From Uranotaenia lowii (lineage: Eukaryota; Arthropoda; Insecta; Diptera; Culicidae): a DNA stretch of 64,000 nt. Of the stretch, positions 11,701 through 23,290 are shown piece after piece. A model generated the notes under the pieces. The model had not been told where the DNA came from. It was given only the letters and a program-made list of their open reading frames with translations, and did no database searches. A program made the position numbers and the translations under genes. Each line of letters opens with the position of its first letter. Positions within the stretch are counted from its first letter, which is position 1. The DNA lies in assembly GCF_029784155.1 (NCBI RefSeq), contig NC_073693.1, positions 160,562,031-160,626,030 on the forward strand. The letters are read 5' to 3'.

Positions 11701-12438
11701 GCATAATGGTAAAATATCTTAAAAGTTTATCGCTATTGCCTTCAAGCTAGAATTGCCAAGTTTTTTAATGGGATGCAAAAGTGATAGTTGAGAGTAACCC
11801 CCTTTATGTCTAGAGGGGATTTTTTTTTATTATCTGACGGGTTTGCGCCGGGGGTCTTCAGATTTTCCCCAAAATTGAAAATTTGGTTCATTTTTGCGAC
11901 TTAAAAACACATGTATTTTTTCAGATTTCTAACATTTTTATTTTTTGAGTTAGCTTCGGTTAGATTTTTTTGTAAATAAAAAATAACCATTTTTCAAAGC
12001 TTCAGAACTCTGTTGTTTCTCAACGGAAATTATAAAATAGCACATCGAAATGCATTGACATTTTATCAGCTTTCCAAATAGAATAGTTGAAAAAAATTAA
12101 ATAATGACCTTCAACATGAAAAGTTGTAAATTAACTTTAAATGGCGTCTAAAAGTACCGTCTGCACCACCGAATATTTTGCAAAAAATACCATTGTATAG
12201 CTCGATTCATGATGCAACTTTCATCTGAAGACACCAAAGTGGGCCATTAACACCTTGAAGAGTTATGAAAGAAATAATGACAATAAATCTCTTTTTTTGC
12301 ATCGAAAACAAACAATGGTGGAACAACTGCACTCACATATGGAGATAGCAAGCACTTCTAACAACATGGAAACAAAAGAACTTATCAAAGCAGGTAAAAA
12401 ACACTATTTTTTCGTCCTTTCCAGACTGCCCTTACTCG

Positions 12439-13174
12439 CATAACAGTCCCATATGAATTTTCGTCATTTTAGGTCAACATAAGGCTTCAACATAAAAGAC
12501 TAAAAAAAGAGGTTTTGCTCTAGAAATTTCGAAAAAAATATCAATTCGTGGCTGTCCTATATGAAATATACCTGAATAACAGTCCCATATGTGAAATACC
12601 ACGGATTTGGTTACTTTTCAATGTTTCTTTCGGTGAACTAGTCTTTGGTTTATTGCTTTGAATCATTAAAACATTTGTTTAACTCACTTGATGTCGAATG
12701 ATGCACATTAAATTTCGAAGGCAGGTCTGACTTTCTTAGGAATGACTTCCTGAGCGAAAAACTATCGGATGCAATCAAAAATCGTAAAAAGATTCAACTT
12801 ACAATGTGGAATTCATGATATTTCTTTTGCAAAAGTATGTTTCTTTTTCTGACAATTGTATTTAGAAGTTCAAAAATGATCAAATTTAAGTCTTAGAAAG
12901 TAGCTTGGGAAGAAAGTAGTATGGGACTGTTATGCTAGTAGATTCGAAAGAGGTTTCAAATATGGTCAATTAATAGTCCCATAATGAATTTAAATGGTGC
13001 TCTCGACCTTACCAATAACCAAATTTCGAAAATTTCAGGCCTAACGATTTATTATGACAACCTAGAAACGATTTACGTTTATGCTGAAAGTGGTGGTAAC
13101 AATTTAAAAATATATTCCAAAACAGAAAAAGCTGATTGTCTCGCTTGCTTGTTTTTGTATATGGGACTGTTATG
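12439..13174. mobile_element. Small TIR element with repeated ATAACAGTCCCATA motif
   Basis: CATAACAGTCCCATATG at 12439-12455 is mirrored by CATATGGGACTGTTATG-type sequence at 13158-13174. Further copies lie inside at 12576-12591 (same direction), 12920-12933 (reverse) and 12971-12986 (variant TAATAGTCCCATAATG). Repeated terminal and subterminal motifs in both directions are usual for transposase-binding sites of hAT or P-like elements. I see no clear TSD, so the class is open. Confidence 0.5.
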
Positions 13175-13236
13175 AAAGAAGGGGCGGTAGATTGTTGCAG
13201 CTTAACTGACTTCATGTTATATCCAAAAATCTAACA

Positions 13237-13478
13237 ACGTATTCGTTTATACCCAGTTTTGCACCAGGTCACAACAAGTTATGCACATTTTACTGTCATT
13301 TTTAGAAGTTTATGCGCTAAGTTTTGCATCCGTAATTCCCCAGATTTGATTTAAAATGGACGGTGGAACACTGAAGATTCGTGTGTGAGCAATCGAGGTA
13401 GCAAAACACTGACGACGAATTATGTTCGTTCTAGTATGGTAAACCTCAAAACTGGGCGAATGTAGAAAACGAATACGG
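13237..13478. mobile_element. Short MITE with CGTATTCGTTT...CCCAGTTTTG terminal inverted repeats
   Basis: 'cgtattcgtttatacccagttttg' near the left end is matched by 'caaaactgggcgaatgtagaaaacgaatacg' at the right end, allowing a small insertion. About 240 bp. No ORF. It lies in the loop of the 2.7-kb foldback. TSD not determined. Confidence 0.45.
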
Positions 13479-14481
13479 TAAAAGTATCATATTTTCATCA
13501 TTTTACAGCCTGGGCTGGCCATACTGAGCTCTTTGATTATTTCTACAACATTTGTGCCACTTTCTCATACTTTTTTGATCAATGGGAAAGGATTTTGGTG
13601 TCCAGTGCTTAGCTCCCGATATAAAAACTATGTAAAGAACGTCTATATTTCATTTTTTTAATCACATTTTTGTGATCCCAAACACAGGGACTGAACCTTC
13701 CACTATTGGCATTGATTATGCTTCACAATGATCTTTGATCGAAAAAATAATAAGTTATATAGTATACGACCAGGTTCTAAAAGCTACGTTCCCATTATTA
13801 GTTATATCACTTAAACAATACGATACTCAGAATTTTGGTTAAAATTTAAAGTCAGTTTTTCTGCAAACACACTACAAAGCGTAAAAAAGTAGTGTTTTTT
13901 ACCTGCTTTGGTAAGTTCTTTTGTTCCCATGTTGTTAGAAGTGCTTGCTATCTCCATATGTGAGTGCAGTTGTTCCACCATTGTTTGTTTTCGATGCAAA
14001 AAAAAGAGATTTATTGTCATTATTTCTTTCATAACTCTTCAAGGTGTTAATGGCCCACTTTGGTGTCTTCAGATGAAAGTTGCATCATGAATCGAGCTAT
14101 ACAATGGTATTTTTTTCAAAATATTCGGTGGTGCAGACGGTACTTTTAGACGCCATTTAAAGTTAATTTACAACTTTTCATGTTGAAGGTCATTATTTAA
14201 TTTTTTTCAACTATTCTATTTGGAAAGCTGATAAAATGTCAATGCATTTCGATGTGCTATTTTATAATTTCCGTTGAGAAACAACAGAGTTATGTAGCTT
14301 TGAAAAATGGTTAGTTTTTATTTACAAAAAAATCTAACCGAAGCTAACTCAAAAAATAAAAATGTTAGAAATCTGAAAAAATACATGTGTTTTTAAGTCG
14401 CAAAAATGAACCAAATTTTCAATTTTGGGGAAAATCTGAAGACCCCCGGCGCAAATTGTCAGATAATAAAAAAAAATCCCC

Positions 14482-14656
14482 TAGAATCAGTTCTGATGGG
14501 GAAGGATGATCGTCAATAATGTTCCTAATTGACTGGATATAGCCGATTCGTCCTCTGAATGATAACCGTTCAAGAAGTGCTTGAACTTAGTTGCTTTGAC
14601 TGCCTCAGTGGTGCAAAAATAGAAATTAATAAAAGTTCATCACCGGTACTTTTTAT
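14482..14656. other. Spacer between two foldback elements
   Basis: Non-coding, no repeat recognised. Includes 'gtgcttgaacttagttgctttgac', which I cannot place. Confidence 0.4.
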
Positions 14657-14708
14657 ACCGTTTTTACTTATTGACTTTTTTTCGGTGAGTGAAACAACTT
14701 TTTTTTAT

Positions 14709-17252
14709 GTATGTATGTATGTATGTATGTAGATAATCCACCATGGGTGCACGGATTCACCGCAGTTTCGCCAACGCATGCGCTAAATTGCATCCTTTAG
14801 ATTAATATTTCGGCGAATCTGTAATGCAAATTACCGCATACCCGACACCATGGCTTCGTATGAACTGTTGTGACGTGAATGTATAACGTGTATGTGATAG
14901 TTTTATATGAGTGAATGAGTCAATCACCTACACAGCCATTTTAAAATTCATCACATTTAACATGCAATGAATCTTCGACAGGTATTCCGCATACGTGTAG
15001 ATACCTGCCCAGCTGGCACCTGATTGGTCATTCTAATATTTATATATTAAATAAATCATTTAAAATGGAAATATAGCAAATCAATCTTACCAGACAACAC
15101 CATACTCAAAATCTTACCATTCCATTGAACCCAAATCTTACCTTAAGTTGAATGCTCAATACCGTTTAACGACCTTTTTCCAGTTTCTAAAAATACTTAC
15201 AAAGAATTAACATAGATAAAAAGATAAGATAAAAAAAATGATCAATCATGCTCGCGAGATAAAATGGATTAAATATTGGTCGAAATGCTAAATCAAAACA
15301 GAAAAAAGACAGTATAATAAGTATGAAATTCTTAAAATTCCAAAAAAGTATCAACATTTATTGATTCCTACGGCACAATACGCAAATCTATTTTTTTTTT
15401 TTGAACGTATATTAGTTACTCCATTAATATTTGGGAGGCTTGAATCAATTTAGTCTACACGCTCTTTTTTTTTTAACTCAAAATTAAGTATGACCGAGGT
15501 TCAAAACATAGTTCGATTCTATGAACTTAAAGTTAAGTACCCTTTTTTCCTCCTTGCGATGGATCAAAACGGAGTTCGAACTGCGAACTCAAAATTGATC
15601 CCTTTTTTTTCCTTCGGCGAGGGATCAAAGCTGAGTTCGACCTTATGAACTAAAAATTGAACTCTCTTTGATGGACTGAAAACACTTAGCGAGTTCAGTC
15701 CGAACCGGAACAGCAACCAACGAACACGTCGCAAAATTTTGTCGTTCCGGAACAATTACCGGAACTATGAAGGAACTTCATAATGAAATGCATGTTCACC
15801 GTGTCAGCGTAAAATTCTGTCCGTCATTGTCATCATATGGTGAGCGGCTTGGAATGTCCGGAAACTTCCGGATGTTGTTTACTTCCCGTGGGAAGTAACA
15901 TCCGGAAGTTTTCTTAGACCGGGAATGTCAAAACTTTCCACCGCTCTGTAATTGCAATGCAATGTACCGGAACAGCAGCATCCGGGTACAACAAATTTTA
16001 ATCATCCTTTAATTCCCTGAAAATCAGCTACCCTCGAAAAAAAAGGATAAATTCGAGTTCGGCTGCCGAACTTAGTATTGAGTATGCCTATCAGAACTTA
16101 GTTTTGCTATTGCCCAGTCAAACTCAAAGTTGAGGGAAGCCACCGAAGTGCTGTTTTGAGCCAAAACTACTTAATTTTGAGTTTAAAAAAAAGAGCGTGT
16201 AGGAAAATACAAAAACATAAGAGCAAAACATTCCATCTTCAAAATGTTCCTATGCAGGTAAAAAAGATAAATGATTGATATTCCTACCGCTCCCCATGCC
16301 AAACGAACAACCAGCAGTCGGCATTCGCTTACCAATTATGCTCAAATTGTACGGTAATCTAGATACTAGTCAATTAAAGCCTAGAATTTTCCACATAACA
16401 AGTTGCTTCAACCAAATCACGAATCCCATTACTTATGCCGAGCATCTCAATGAAACCTAATCGATAATGACATTGTAGCATAATTGAACACCGCTACTGC
16501 TCGGAAAAGTCGGCCAAATCTCTCTTCCTCACCACCCACTTTGAGAACAATCAAAAACTCCAAAAAAGTACAACACGAGAGCTTGATGGTTAGGAATCAG
16601 ACCCTCCGCCCCCGTTCCCATGGCAACGCATGTTTACTGTCAGTGAATCACTGCGTGGTAGAGCTAAAGCTAAAATAAGTCTGATAAGAATACAAGAGCG
16701 AAAGAGAAAAGAGAGAAATATTTCAAATAATTAGAACATCCTCACCGCCTGCTTTGTTTTTGACTATCATTTTCAGCAACGCGTCCGAACTTGATTGTGC
16801 ATGTCCCGTCGTCAGATCCTATGTTCTCATCATTTTCAAACCGCCAATTGATTTCCAAAATTTTATTGAAGTTCGATCAAACTACATCTTCCTTGATCTC
16901 TTCGTTCACTTCCCTAGTAACCACATTTCATAACACCGTAGCGCGATAATTTGTTGAAAAAAAAATATTCCACGGATCTCCGAAAGGAGAAAAAAACGAC
17001 CCTCACATATGTAGCATTAGAACAATCATTATTTGGCCATAAAACGAAGTATCAGAACTCTAATATTCATAAGAGTTAGCTTCAAATAATTCACTGAATA
17101 TTCCTTCTTTTTTAACATCTACTAAACAACACTTTAGATTCTTTAATTTTTGTTTCACTTAACGCAATTTTCTATGCTACATAAGCTGTAACCATCGACA
17201 CACCGAAGAGACAAACAAGCAAACTGAACCGTACGCGACCAAAGCTAGACCA
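14709..17252 (-). mobile_element. 2.5-kb non-coding retroposon with perfect 24-bp TSD
   Basis: A perfect 24-bp direct repeat starting GTGAGTGAAACAACTTTT flanks it (14685-14708 and 17253-17276). The 3' end (minus strand) is a (CATA)n tail at 14709-14733. It is preceded by a ~330-bp 3' domain ('ccagctgggcaggtat' to 'gtgcacccatggtggatt') shared with the SINE at 8114-8475. The 5' end is at 17252 (TGGTCTAGCTTTGGTCGCG). No reverse transcriptase or other long frame is present. A 748-bp TIR element (15455-16202) has landed inside, so the retroposon proper is about 1.8 kb, too long for an ordinary SINE. Possible readings: a LINE that kept only its UTRs, or a host transcript fused to a LINE-recognised tail. 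Confidence 0.75.
15455..16202. mobile_element. 748-bp TIR element (CTACACGCTCTTTTTT ends)
   Basis: CTACACGCTC(T)nAACTCAAAATTAAGTA at the left (15455-15489) is complementary to TACTTAATTTTGAGTT...GAGCGTGTAG at the right (16168-16202). Inside are several diverged copies of 'gaactcaaaattgatccctttttt' and a near-perfect hairpin at 15865-15912 (AACTTCCGGATGTT with its complement). No TSD is evident and there is no coding frame. A non-autonomous DNA transposon is the simplest reading. Confidence 0.7.
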
Positions 17253-17410
17253 GTGAGTGAAACAACTTTTTTTTATTTTAAAATTTACGTAACGTTTCGG
17301 GATACTCTGGGGGACATCTAATGATGGGTGACGAAAAGTAACCCGAAACTTTACGTAAATTAAAAGAAAGTTGTTCGACTCACCGAAAAAAGTCAATAAG
17401 TAAAAACCGT

Positions 17411-17740
17411 TTTAAATAAAGGAAGTGAAATTCTGTCCAGTGAAAAGTAACCTTATTGTAATTATCTAGCAATAAATTGAACCCATCTATTTAAGAGCGG
17501 CATTGGTTTAATTATTGATGAGCGCATACACGATTACGCCTTTTCGAAAACTGGACACTATAAAATTTGATTTGTAACTTTTAAACGGCGCAACAGATGG
17601 CACTGTTTCAAGTCAATTTCCAACGTATTTTTTGGATGTCAGCATTTGAAATTTTACACACTTTTTTGAAGATTTTTTGTTCGAGCTTGTACGTCTGTTC
17701 TCTGTGCTGAAATGTCCAACAAATTTCAGCGATTGAATCA
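17411..17740. repeat. Spacer with a fragment of the AAGCTTAG-type family
   Basis: 17684-17707 is the exact reverse complement of the 24-bp segment at 11458-11481 (GCACAGAGAACAGACGTACA...), and the surroundings ('aaatttcagcgat') match the same family. The rest is non-coding. Confidence 0.45.
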
Positions 17741-17754
17741 AGTCCGTTTCACAT

Positions 17755-18768
17755 CCCGAATAGACCAGAACTATGGTTTCACATTGATTTGCCATTGAAA
17801 CTCAATGTGACATTGTTTTTAATGGTAAAAAGAACATCCGAGTTCTAATATTTCATGAATTTGCACTTTTCATATTTTTCGTGTAGGCTAATGATTTTGA
17901 CAACCGCGGCACGTGGTTTTTTTTCGGACGATTTATTTTTGGTCGGAAGAATTTTTTAGGAGTTTTGGCGAGAGTATTATGGTCGAAATGTTCGAGGATA
18001 ATCTTAACGGTAAGTTCTACCACTGATAGGCTTAAGAAAACCATTTTTAAGAAACTTTTTTTCTTTAACAATTCTATAGAATAATACGAATCGCAAGTGG
18101 CAAAGGATCCGATAGCCAATATGTGAGCCTATCTCGATGACTTTCCACAAGTCTGAGAAGAGGGACAAGATGCCATCGTAAGAATCTAGGAATCCTTCAG
18201 TGCAAGCCTGGACCAGCATAGCTATTGGCCAACGAACAGGTGCATACAGCGTTCTGGCGGAAGTTTCACGTTAGGGAAATTTCGTGGTGGTGCCGAAAAA
18301 ACCAGTGAATTAATAAGTGCTATTAACTAACATGCCTACATTTTTTTAAATAAACATTGCGAACATGACAGAAAAATATAAAAATTTTATTTAAATATCA
18401 CAATATTTCTAACATTGATTTTTATCTTCCATAAAACATCGAAGATTCTATGAAAAACTGAACAATGAAAATAAAAGTATATTCATGGTTTTATTGTGAA
18501 AAACTGGAAGCTGTTATAACCATGAACTTTATATTTTTGAGCTTTCCAATGTATGGGGAATAGTAATTTTTTTCATGGTCACGCTGCATAACAATACCCC
18601 TTTTTCATGGTTATTTTCGTCAAAACGATGAAATGTATGGTCGTAAACTATGAATTCCAATGTGCATTCACGATATCGTGGACCATAGAAATGATTGTGC
18701 CAACCATACAATTGATGGTAATGTGAACATGAACTTCATGGTTTTTTCACGGTGCAAGTCTATTCGGG
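17755..18768. mobile_element. 1.0-kb TIR element, CCCGAATAGAC ends, 2-bp AT duplication
   Basis: CCCGAATAGAC at the left and GTCTATTCGGG at the right. The mariner TIR it interrupts reads ...TTTCACAT|insert|ATAGAATCTGG..., so AT is duplicated (17753-17754, 18769-18770). The interior has repeated 'catgaa/ttcatgg' words and a possible donor 'acggtaagttc' near 18008, but no recognisable protein. A 2-bp target and short TIR suggest a Tc1/mariner-derived or related MITE. Confidence 0.7.
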
Positions 18769-18954
18769 ATAGAATCTGGTCGGATAAAATAGATCATATC
18801 TCCGCAAAGAAATAACGTACAACGAAAGTTAAAATGTCATTTTGTAGGGTTTTCATTACACTTTAAGGAAAAAAATACATAAAAATTATACGACAGCTTT
18901 TCGGATGAATTTTCGAACTTTTTTGTGATACCACCCATCATTTTCTGCACAGTA

Positions 18955-19868
18955 TGGGAGAGTGGGGAATCATGGGCCACTTTTTTTCGTTGTTCCATAA
19001 CTTGTTTATTATAAAAGATAAAATGAAAATAAAAAATGGTATGGTTTTCTACATTTTCAAGGTATCATGAGGTATTTTTTTAAAATTTTCAATAAGTTAT
19101 TTTCCCCAAATTCTGACTGTTCGAAAATAAACAATTTTTTTTTGGATTTTGAAAAATGGTGGGGAATCGTGGGCCACCAAATCCAAATTGACCAAATAAC
19201 ATGCAAAGTGTATGAATTGACCCAAAACTGTGATTTCCTAATTCATTTCGTTATTTTAAAGCAATTTCAGATGATGAAATAAAAAAGAGAGCTGTGTATG
19301 ATCGCATAGATTCCAAAACCTGGCTCGCGAACGTTTTGGCGAAATTTCTTATATACAATGGACAAAATATTTTTCATAACTCTTCATTTGGCATAAGAAA
19401 ACTTTGCAGATAGGAAAAAATTACTTTAAGTTCTGAATGTGTATAAAAACATAAAAATATAGGTGGTTCAAGATGTGTGGCCCACGATTCCCCACAAGCT
19501 ATGATTTGCAAATTGGTTGCGTTTGTGTGACTTATTGATGTTTCATCAAAAATTCCTTTTCCATGTGAAAGATCATGACAAAACTAAGATCATAAGCGCA
19601 TGAGCATATTTTTGTTATGCACTTTAGGTTCCCCATCGATGAAATTAGCGGGTATTTTTTTAATTATGTAAGACAATTTTTCTAACTTTTTTTAGCTTGA
19701 TAAATAAAAGAAGCATATGATGCGTATTTAAGTCAACGACATATAGAAATATATGCTCACGCAAAGCGACGACGATGACAGTTGTTTTGAGATTTTTATC
19801 TCAACACACATTTGAGATATTAAAAGTGGCCCACGTTTCCCCATGGCCCACGATACCCCACTCTCCCC
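18955..19868. mobile_element. TGGGAGAGTGGGG MITE, copy 1 (914 bp, TA target)
   Basis: Ends TGGGAGAGTGGGGAATCATGG and the complementary ...CCCCACTCTCCCC with TA on both sides (18953-18954, 19869-19870). It sits in the transposase C-terminus, and the coding frame continues exactly across one TA (residues SSTVQKMM). A second, inverted copy lies at 37817-38728. The minus-strand frame that runs from transposase into this MITE (19801-20244) is an accidental fusion. Confidence 0.85.
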
Positions 19869-20289
19869 TACTGCTGGTAACCTCATTCGCCATCTTGTTC
19901 CACCACTTTTCCATTTGAGCGGGTTTTTTCATGGTTCTGCTACATTTCTTCAGTTTGCCCTTAACTATTGCCCAATATTTCTCGATGGCACGAAAATCCG
20001 GACAGTTTGGTGGATTGATAATTTTTTCGACAAAATCGATCTTGTTCTCCTTATACCACTTAACGACATCCCGGCTGTAGTGGCAGCTTGCCAGGTCCAG
20101 CCAGAACTTCACCGGACCTTTGTGGGACCGAATGAATGGCAAAACCCTCTTCTGGAGACATTCTTCTTTGTAAACATTTCCATTCATTGTGTCCCCAGTG
20201 ATGAAAATCTTAGTCTTTTTCCCACAACTACAGATCCTTGCCAAATCATCAACTTACGAGCAAATTTATCTGCGAAAACAAACTTGAAT

Positions 20290-23200
20290 CAAGCTTCCGA
20301 TATTCGCTCAGGATAGCTGATCTCTGAACGCTGTTTCCAAAGCTCTCTCAGGTAGTGAGAAGAACCGCCTTCAATTACTATGTGAGCAGAGAACATGTTG
20401 CGCGACACTTATTCCTGTATTATCGGAGAGCATACGTTGCTTGTCTTGTTCGCGGCGGAGTGGAATTCTATCTCGTCAACACCCATTGGAAGTTTGCTTA
20501 CAAGATAATTCCCCGTTCCTTGTATAGCTGCAGAACAAAACGACAGGGGGGAAATTTTAGTTTGTCGCACTCGCTTGCGATAGGTTCGTAGCATTTATCA
20601 GCAGTGACAAACTCGGCTCTGAGTTGGATCACATGGATCGCTCGTACGTTTATCACATACGTCGGGCGGTGGCAGAATAATGTATAACATAAACTAAAAT
20701 CAAAATATCTCGAAAACGCGTGGATATTTTTGAGTCATGTTTTGACAAAAAATATTCTAAGAATTAAAAGGAACTTACTTATGACATTTTCGTTACTATT
20801 TGTTCCGCAAAGTGTGAGAAACTGGTGAGGATATTGAAAAAATTGCTTAATTAGTTATCATTATTTCTAAAAAAAAAAGTAATTTTCCATCGAAAGGTTT
20901 GAGGATTCAAACAACTTTTGAATCTTAATCGATCACAAACATTATCCTACACTTAATGAACATTTTATATTAATTTTTATTAGTTTCGTTATTCACAATT
21001 TATTCTCAGTTTGATGCATTGTTGATAATGGTAAGTTATCTGAGAAGGAGTTTATTTGAGTTGCGGGCTTGCGAGGAACTCGAAGCTTTCTTCAGTGTTT
21101 TTTTTCAGTTTTTCAGAGTGACATTCAAACATTTTCAATACTTTTGATAAAGTGTACAAAAAATACTGCAGACCCCGTTCGATTTTGGCAACATTCGATT
21201 TTGACACATGTGCCAAAATTGAACGGTTTTTAGAAGCGACATTACCATTTAGTTTCCTCTATAACAGAACCAATATAATTTAGACAAACACCGAAAATAC
21301 GTTTTAACGTTCAGAAATGAAGACATAATACAATAACAAAATCAAAAGAAAAATTAAGTACTCAAACATTACAAAAAGATGAAAAATTAAAAAAATAAAT
21401 CAAAAATAAATACAAACAATTGACTAAAAATGACAAAATCTACTTAAAAATGATGAAAAATGACAAAAACAGTAAAAATGACAAAAAAAACAATGATAAA
21501 AAACAAAACAAATAGTGTAAAATGTATCGAAAACATAAGAAAAAAAAATATAAAAATTCTTAAAATGGTCGGAAATTGACTTAAAATAACGTGATTGATA
21601 ATAAAAATCATAAATTTGTAAAAATAAAAGAAAAAAACCTCAGAAAAAAACCGCTCAATTTTGGCAACACAAAATGTTTGTGCATGTTGCCAAAAACGAA
21701 CGGGATCTGCACTTCCAAATTTAGATTCCTGATCAGATTTCCAATACCAGCACAAATTTTTTTGCTGCGATTATAGTGGTTTAACCATCTTTATGGCATT
21801 CGCGACTTTACTGCACAGAATTGAAATTTCTTCCAGAGCCCTCAATCGTTAATTTAATGGTATTTTAATTTAAAGGTTTTTTTTATTCAATCTGAATTAT
21901 TTTTTTTTTTTTTCAATACAACTTGCAAATCTGAATTAAAATATGAAGTCCAAATGATGAACATAATCATATAATAATTATCCACCTTTCCCTGAAGTTT
22001 CAACTCATATGCATAAAATATGAGTTGAAGAAAAAATTTATGGAAATTTTTTTGAATGAAATACAAAACCAAATTTGGATAACGATTTCGAAACACCATT
22101 TAATTTCTATTTTCTATTGACGATGTGAATAGAATACCAAGAATACTAAACTAGATACGGAATTTGAAATATGAAAACAGAAATACAATTTCCATTTTGA
22201 TAATAGGGATCCTCTGAAATGAGTTTAATCTGATTTCAAATTCAATATTCAGATATGAATTTCTATCATTTTTAAAATTTGTAGCAGGATTCGGAAGCTT
22301 ACCCCCATTCTGAGGATTCGGATTAGATTTAGGGGTTTTTTTTTTCATCAGCTTTGACTCAGGATTGTCACTCTTGTATAACCTCATTCAATTATCAAAA
22401 TTCAATAAATAATAATTAAACTTGTTTTGTTTAGAGTAAAGCATCCGCTCACTTTTCCTAGACCCTCATGGGAGAGGGGGGGGGGATAAAACCAACCCCC
22501 CCTTCCTCCCATTCCACGGCAATGCCCAAAATGACAAATTCCCAAAATCAAACCCCAGAATTAACTATTCATCAGAACATTTTTTCCAGAAGGCATCATT
22601 TATCATTTTATTTAAAAAAATACATTGCATAACCAAATATCTGAGGTGAGTTTTAATTTTCAAATTTAACATCAAAGCAAAATTTATTTCTATTCAACCA
22701 TGAAAAGTGCAGAAAAGTAGTTATTTGGATGGGAAATGTATATTTTTCAGTCAAATAAATTCGACTGGAACGATACCACCAGGAGCAAGCTAATGTTTTC
22801 CATTAAGTAAAAACAAGTAATTCAAAAATTATGTAGGTGGATATTAAAAATTCCGGAACAATTTCGAATTCCAAATAAGTCAAAATACGTGTAGGCATAC
22901 GATTTGTATACGCCGATTCTCCTGTTAGGAAAACTGCTCCATCCTTCTGCTGAACGCTACAACCAAACCAGCTCGGAAACAAACGAAAGATAATACATCG
23001 CTCAGAGTTGTCTCTTGAGTCGCTCTACACAGATAGCATTCAGAGGTGATAAGCGACAACTTGTATTTTCAATGTCGCTTATCATCGTTGAGTTGATTCA
23101 TTATAGATAGGTGATCTGTTGCATTCGTCTGCCCGTAGGATACAATGAAACAAGATTCTTTGCAGGAACTCTCTCTAGGCTGATAAAATGTCACGCGGGA

Positions 23201-23290
23201 TTGTAGCAGAGAGAAAATACACCATGTTTGTTTCGGCGGAGAATTCTCTCGCTTGACGATAAGGAGAAATGATCCAATTTCGGATCCTTG
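20290..23290. mobile_element. 3.0-kb hAT-like non-autonomous element in the transposase gene
   Basis: ACTTGAAT lies at both edges (20282-20289 and 23291-23298); an extra C is shared at each end. Imperfect TIRs: CAAGCTTCCGATATT at the left and the complement of CAAGGATCCGAAATT at the right (12 of 15). The transposase frame is continuous when the element and one target copy are removed (GNVAGRFKFVFADKFARK). An 8-bp target plus CA...TG ends point to hAT or P-like, but no transposase of either class is visible. The ~350 bp at each end are GC-moderate, the middle is AT-rich and holds another TIR element. Confidence 0.65.
21167..21711. mobile_element. 545-bp TIR element, TGCAGACCCCGTTCG ends
   Basis: TGCAGACCCCGTTCGATTTT with 'ggcaacat' at the left is mirrored by '...atgttgcc' and AAAACGAACGGGATCTGCA at the right. 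A second inverted pair ('ccaaaattgaacgg' / 'ccgctcaattttgg') lies just inside. The interior 21420-21500 is A-rich with several TGACAAAAA words, the complement of the 9-bp satellite unit at 47 kb. No ORF of known type. TSD unclear. Confidence 0.6.

Larger units (their letters stand above)
11814..14481. mobile_element. 2.7-kb foldback element with ~595-bp inverted arms
   Basis: Left end AGGGGATTTTTTTTTATT, right end its complement (AATAAAAAAAAATCCCC), with TAG outside each end (11811-11813, 14482-14484). The arms run about 11814-12411 and 13882-14481 and are almost identical. Both contain the same open frame (MVEQLHSHMEIASTSNNM...), at 12255 on plus and 13811-14032 on minus, which is why that frame appears twice; it has no known domain. 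The 1.47-kb loop holds at least two smaller TIR elements (12439-13174 and 13237-13478). Confidence 0.75.
14657..17410. mobile_element. Foldback MITE split by a 2.5-kb retroposon
   Basis: The left arm (ACCGTTTTTACTTATTGAC...CGGTGAGTGAAACAAC, 14657-14708) and the continuation at 17277-17310 are complementary to the right arm at 17335-17410 (...GTTGTTCGACTCACCG...GTCAATAAGTAAAAACCGT). Removing 14709-17252 and one copy of the duplicated target leaves a continuous palindrome of about 200 bp with a ~30-bp loop. This independently confirms the retroposon boundaries. Confidence 0.75.

Noticed and set aside
12255..14032. A conserved small gene present twice (MVEQLHSHMEIAST...)
   Set aside because: The two copies are the two inverted arms of one foldback element; duplication explains the similarity and no domain is visible.
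14685..17276. An LTR retrotransposon bounded by the 24-bp direct repeats
   Set aside because: 24 bp is too short for LTRs, lacks TG...CA ends and continues the palindrome of the host MITE; it is a TSD.
19801..20244. A novel 147-residue fusion protein
   Set aside because: The last ~25 residues come from read-through of a transposase frame into the inserted MITE.
22468..22505. G-run followed by C-run as a G-quadruplex or regulatory site
   Set aside because: A single run of about ten G does not provide four tracts; no further support.
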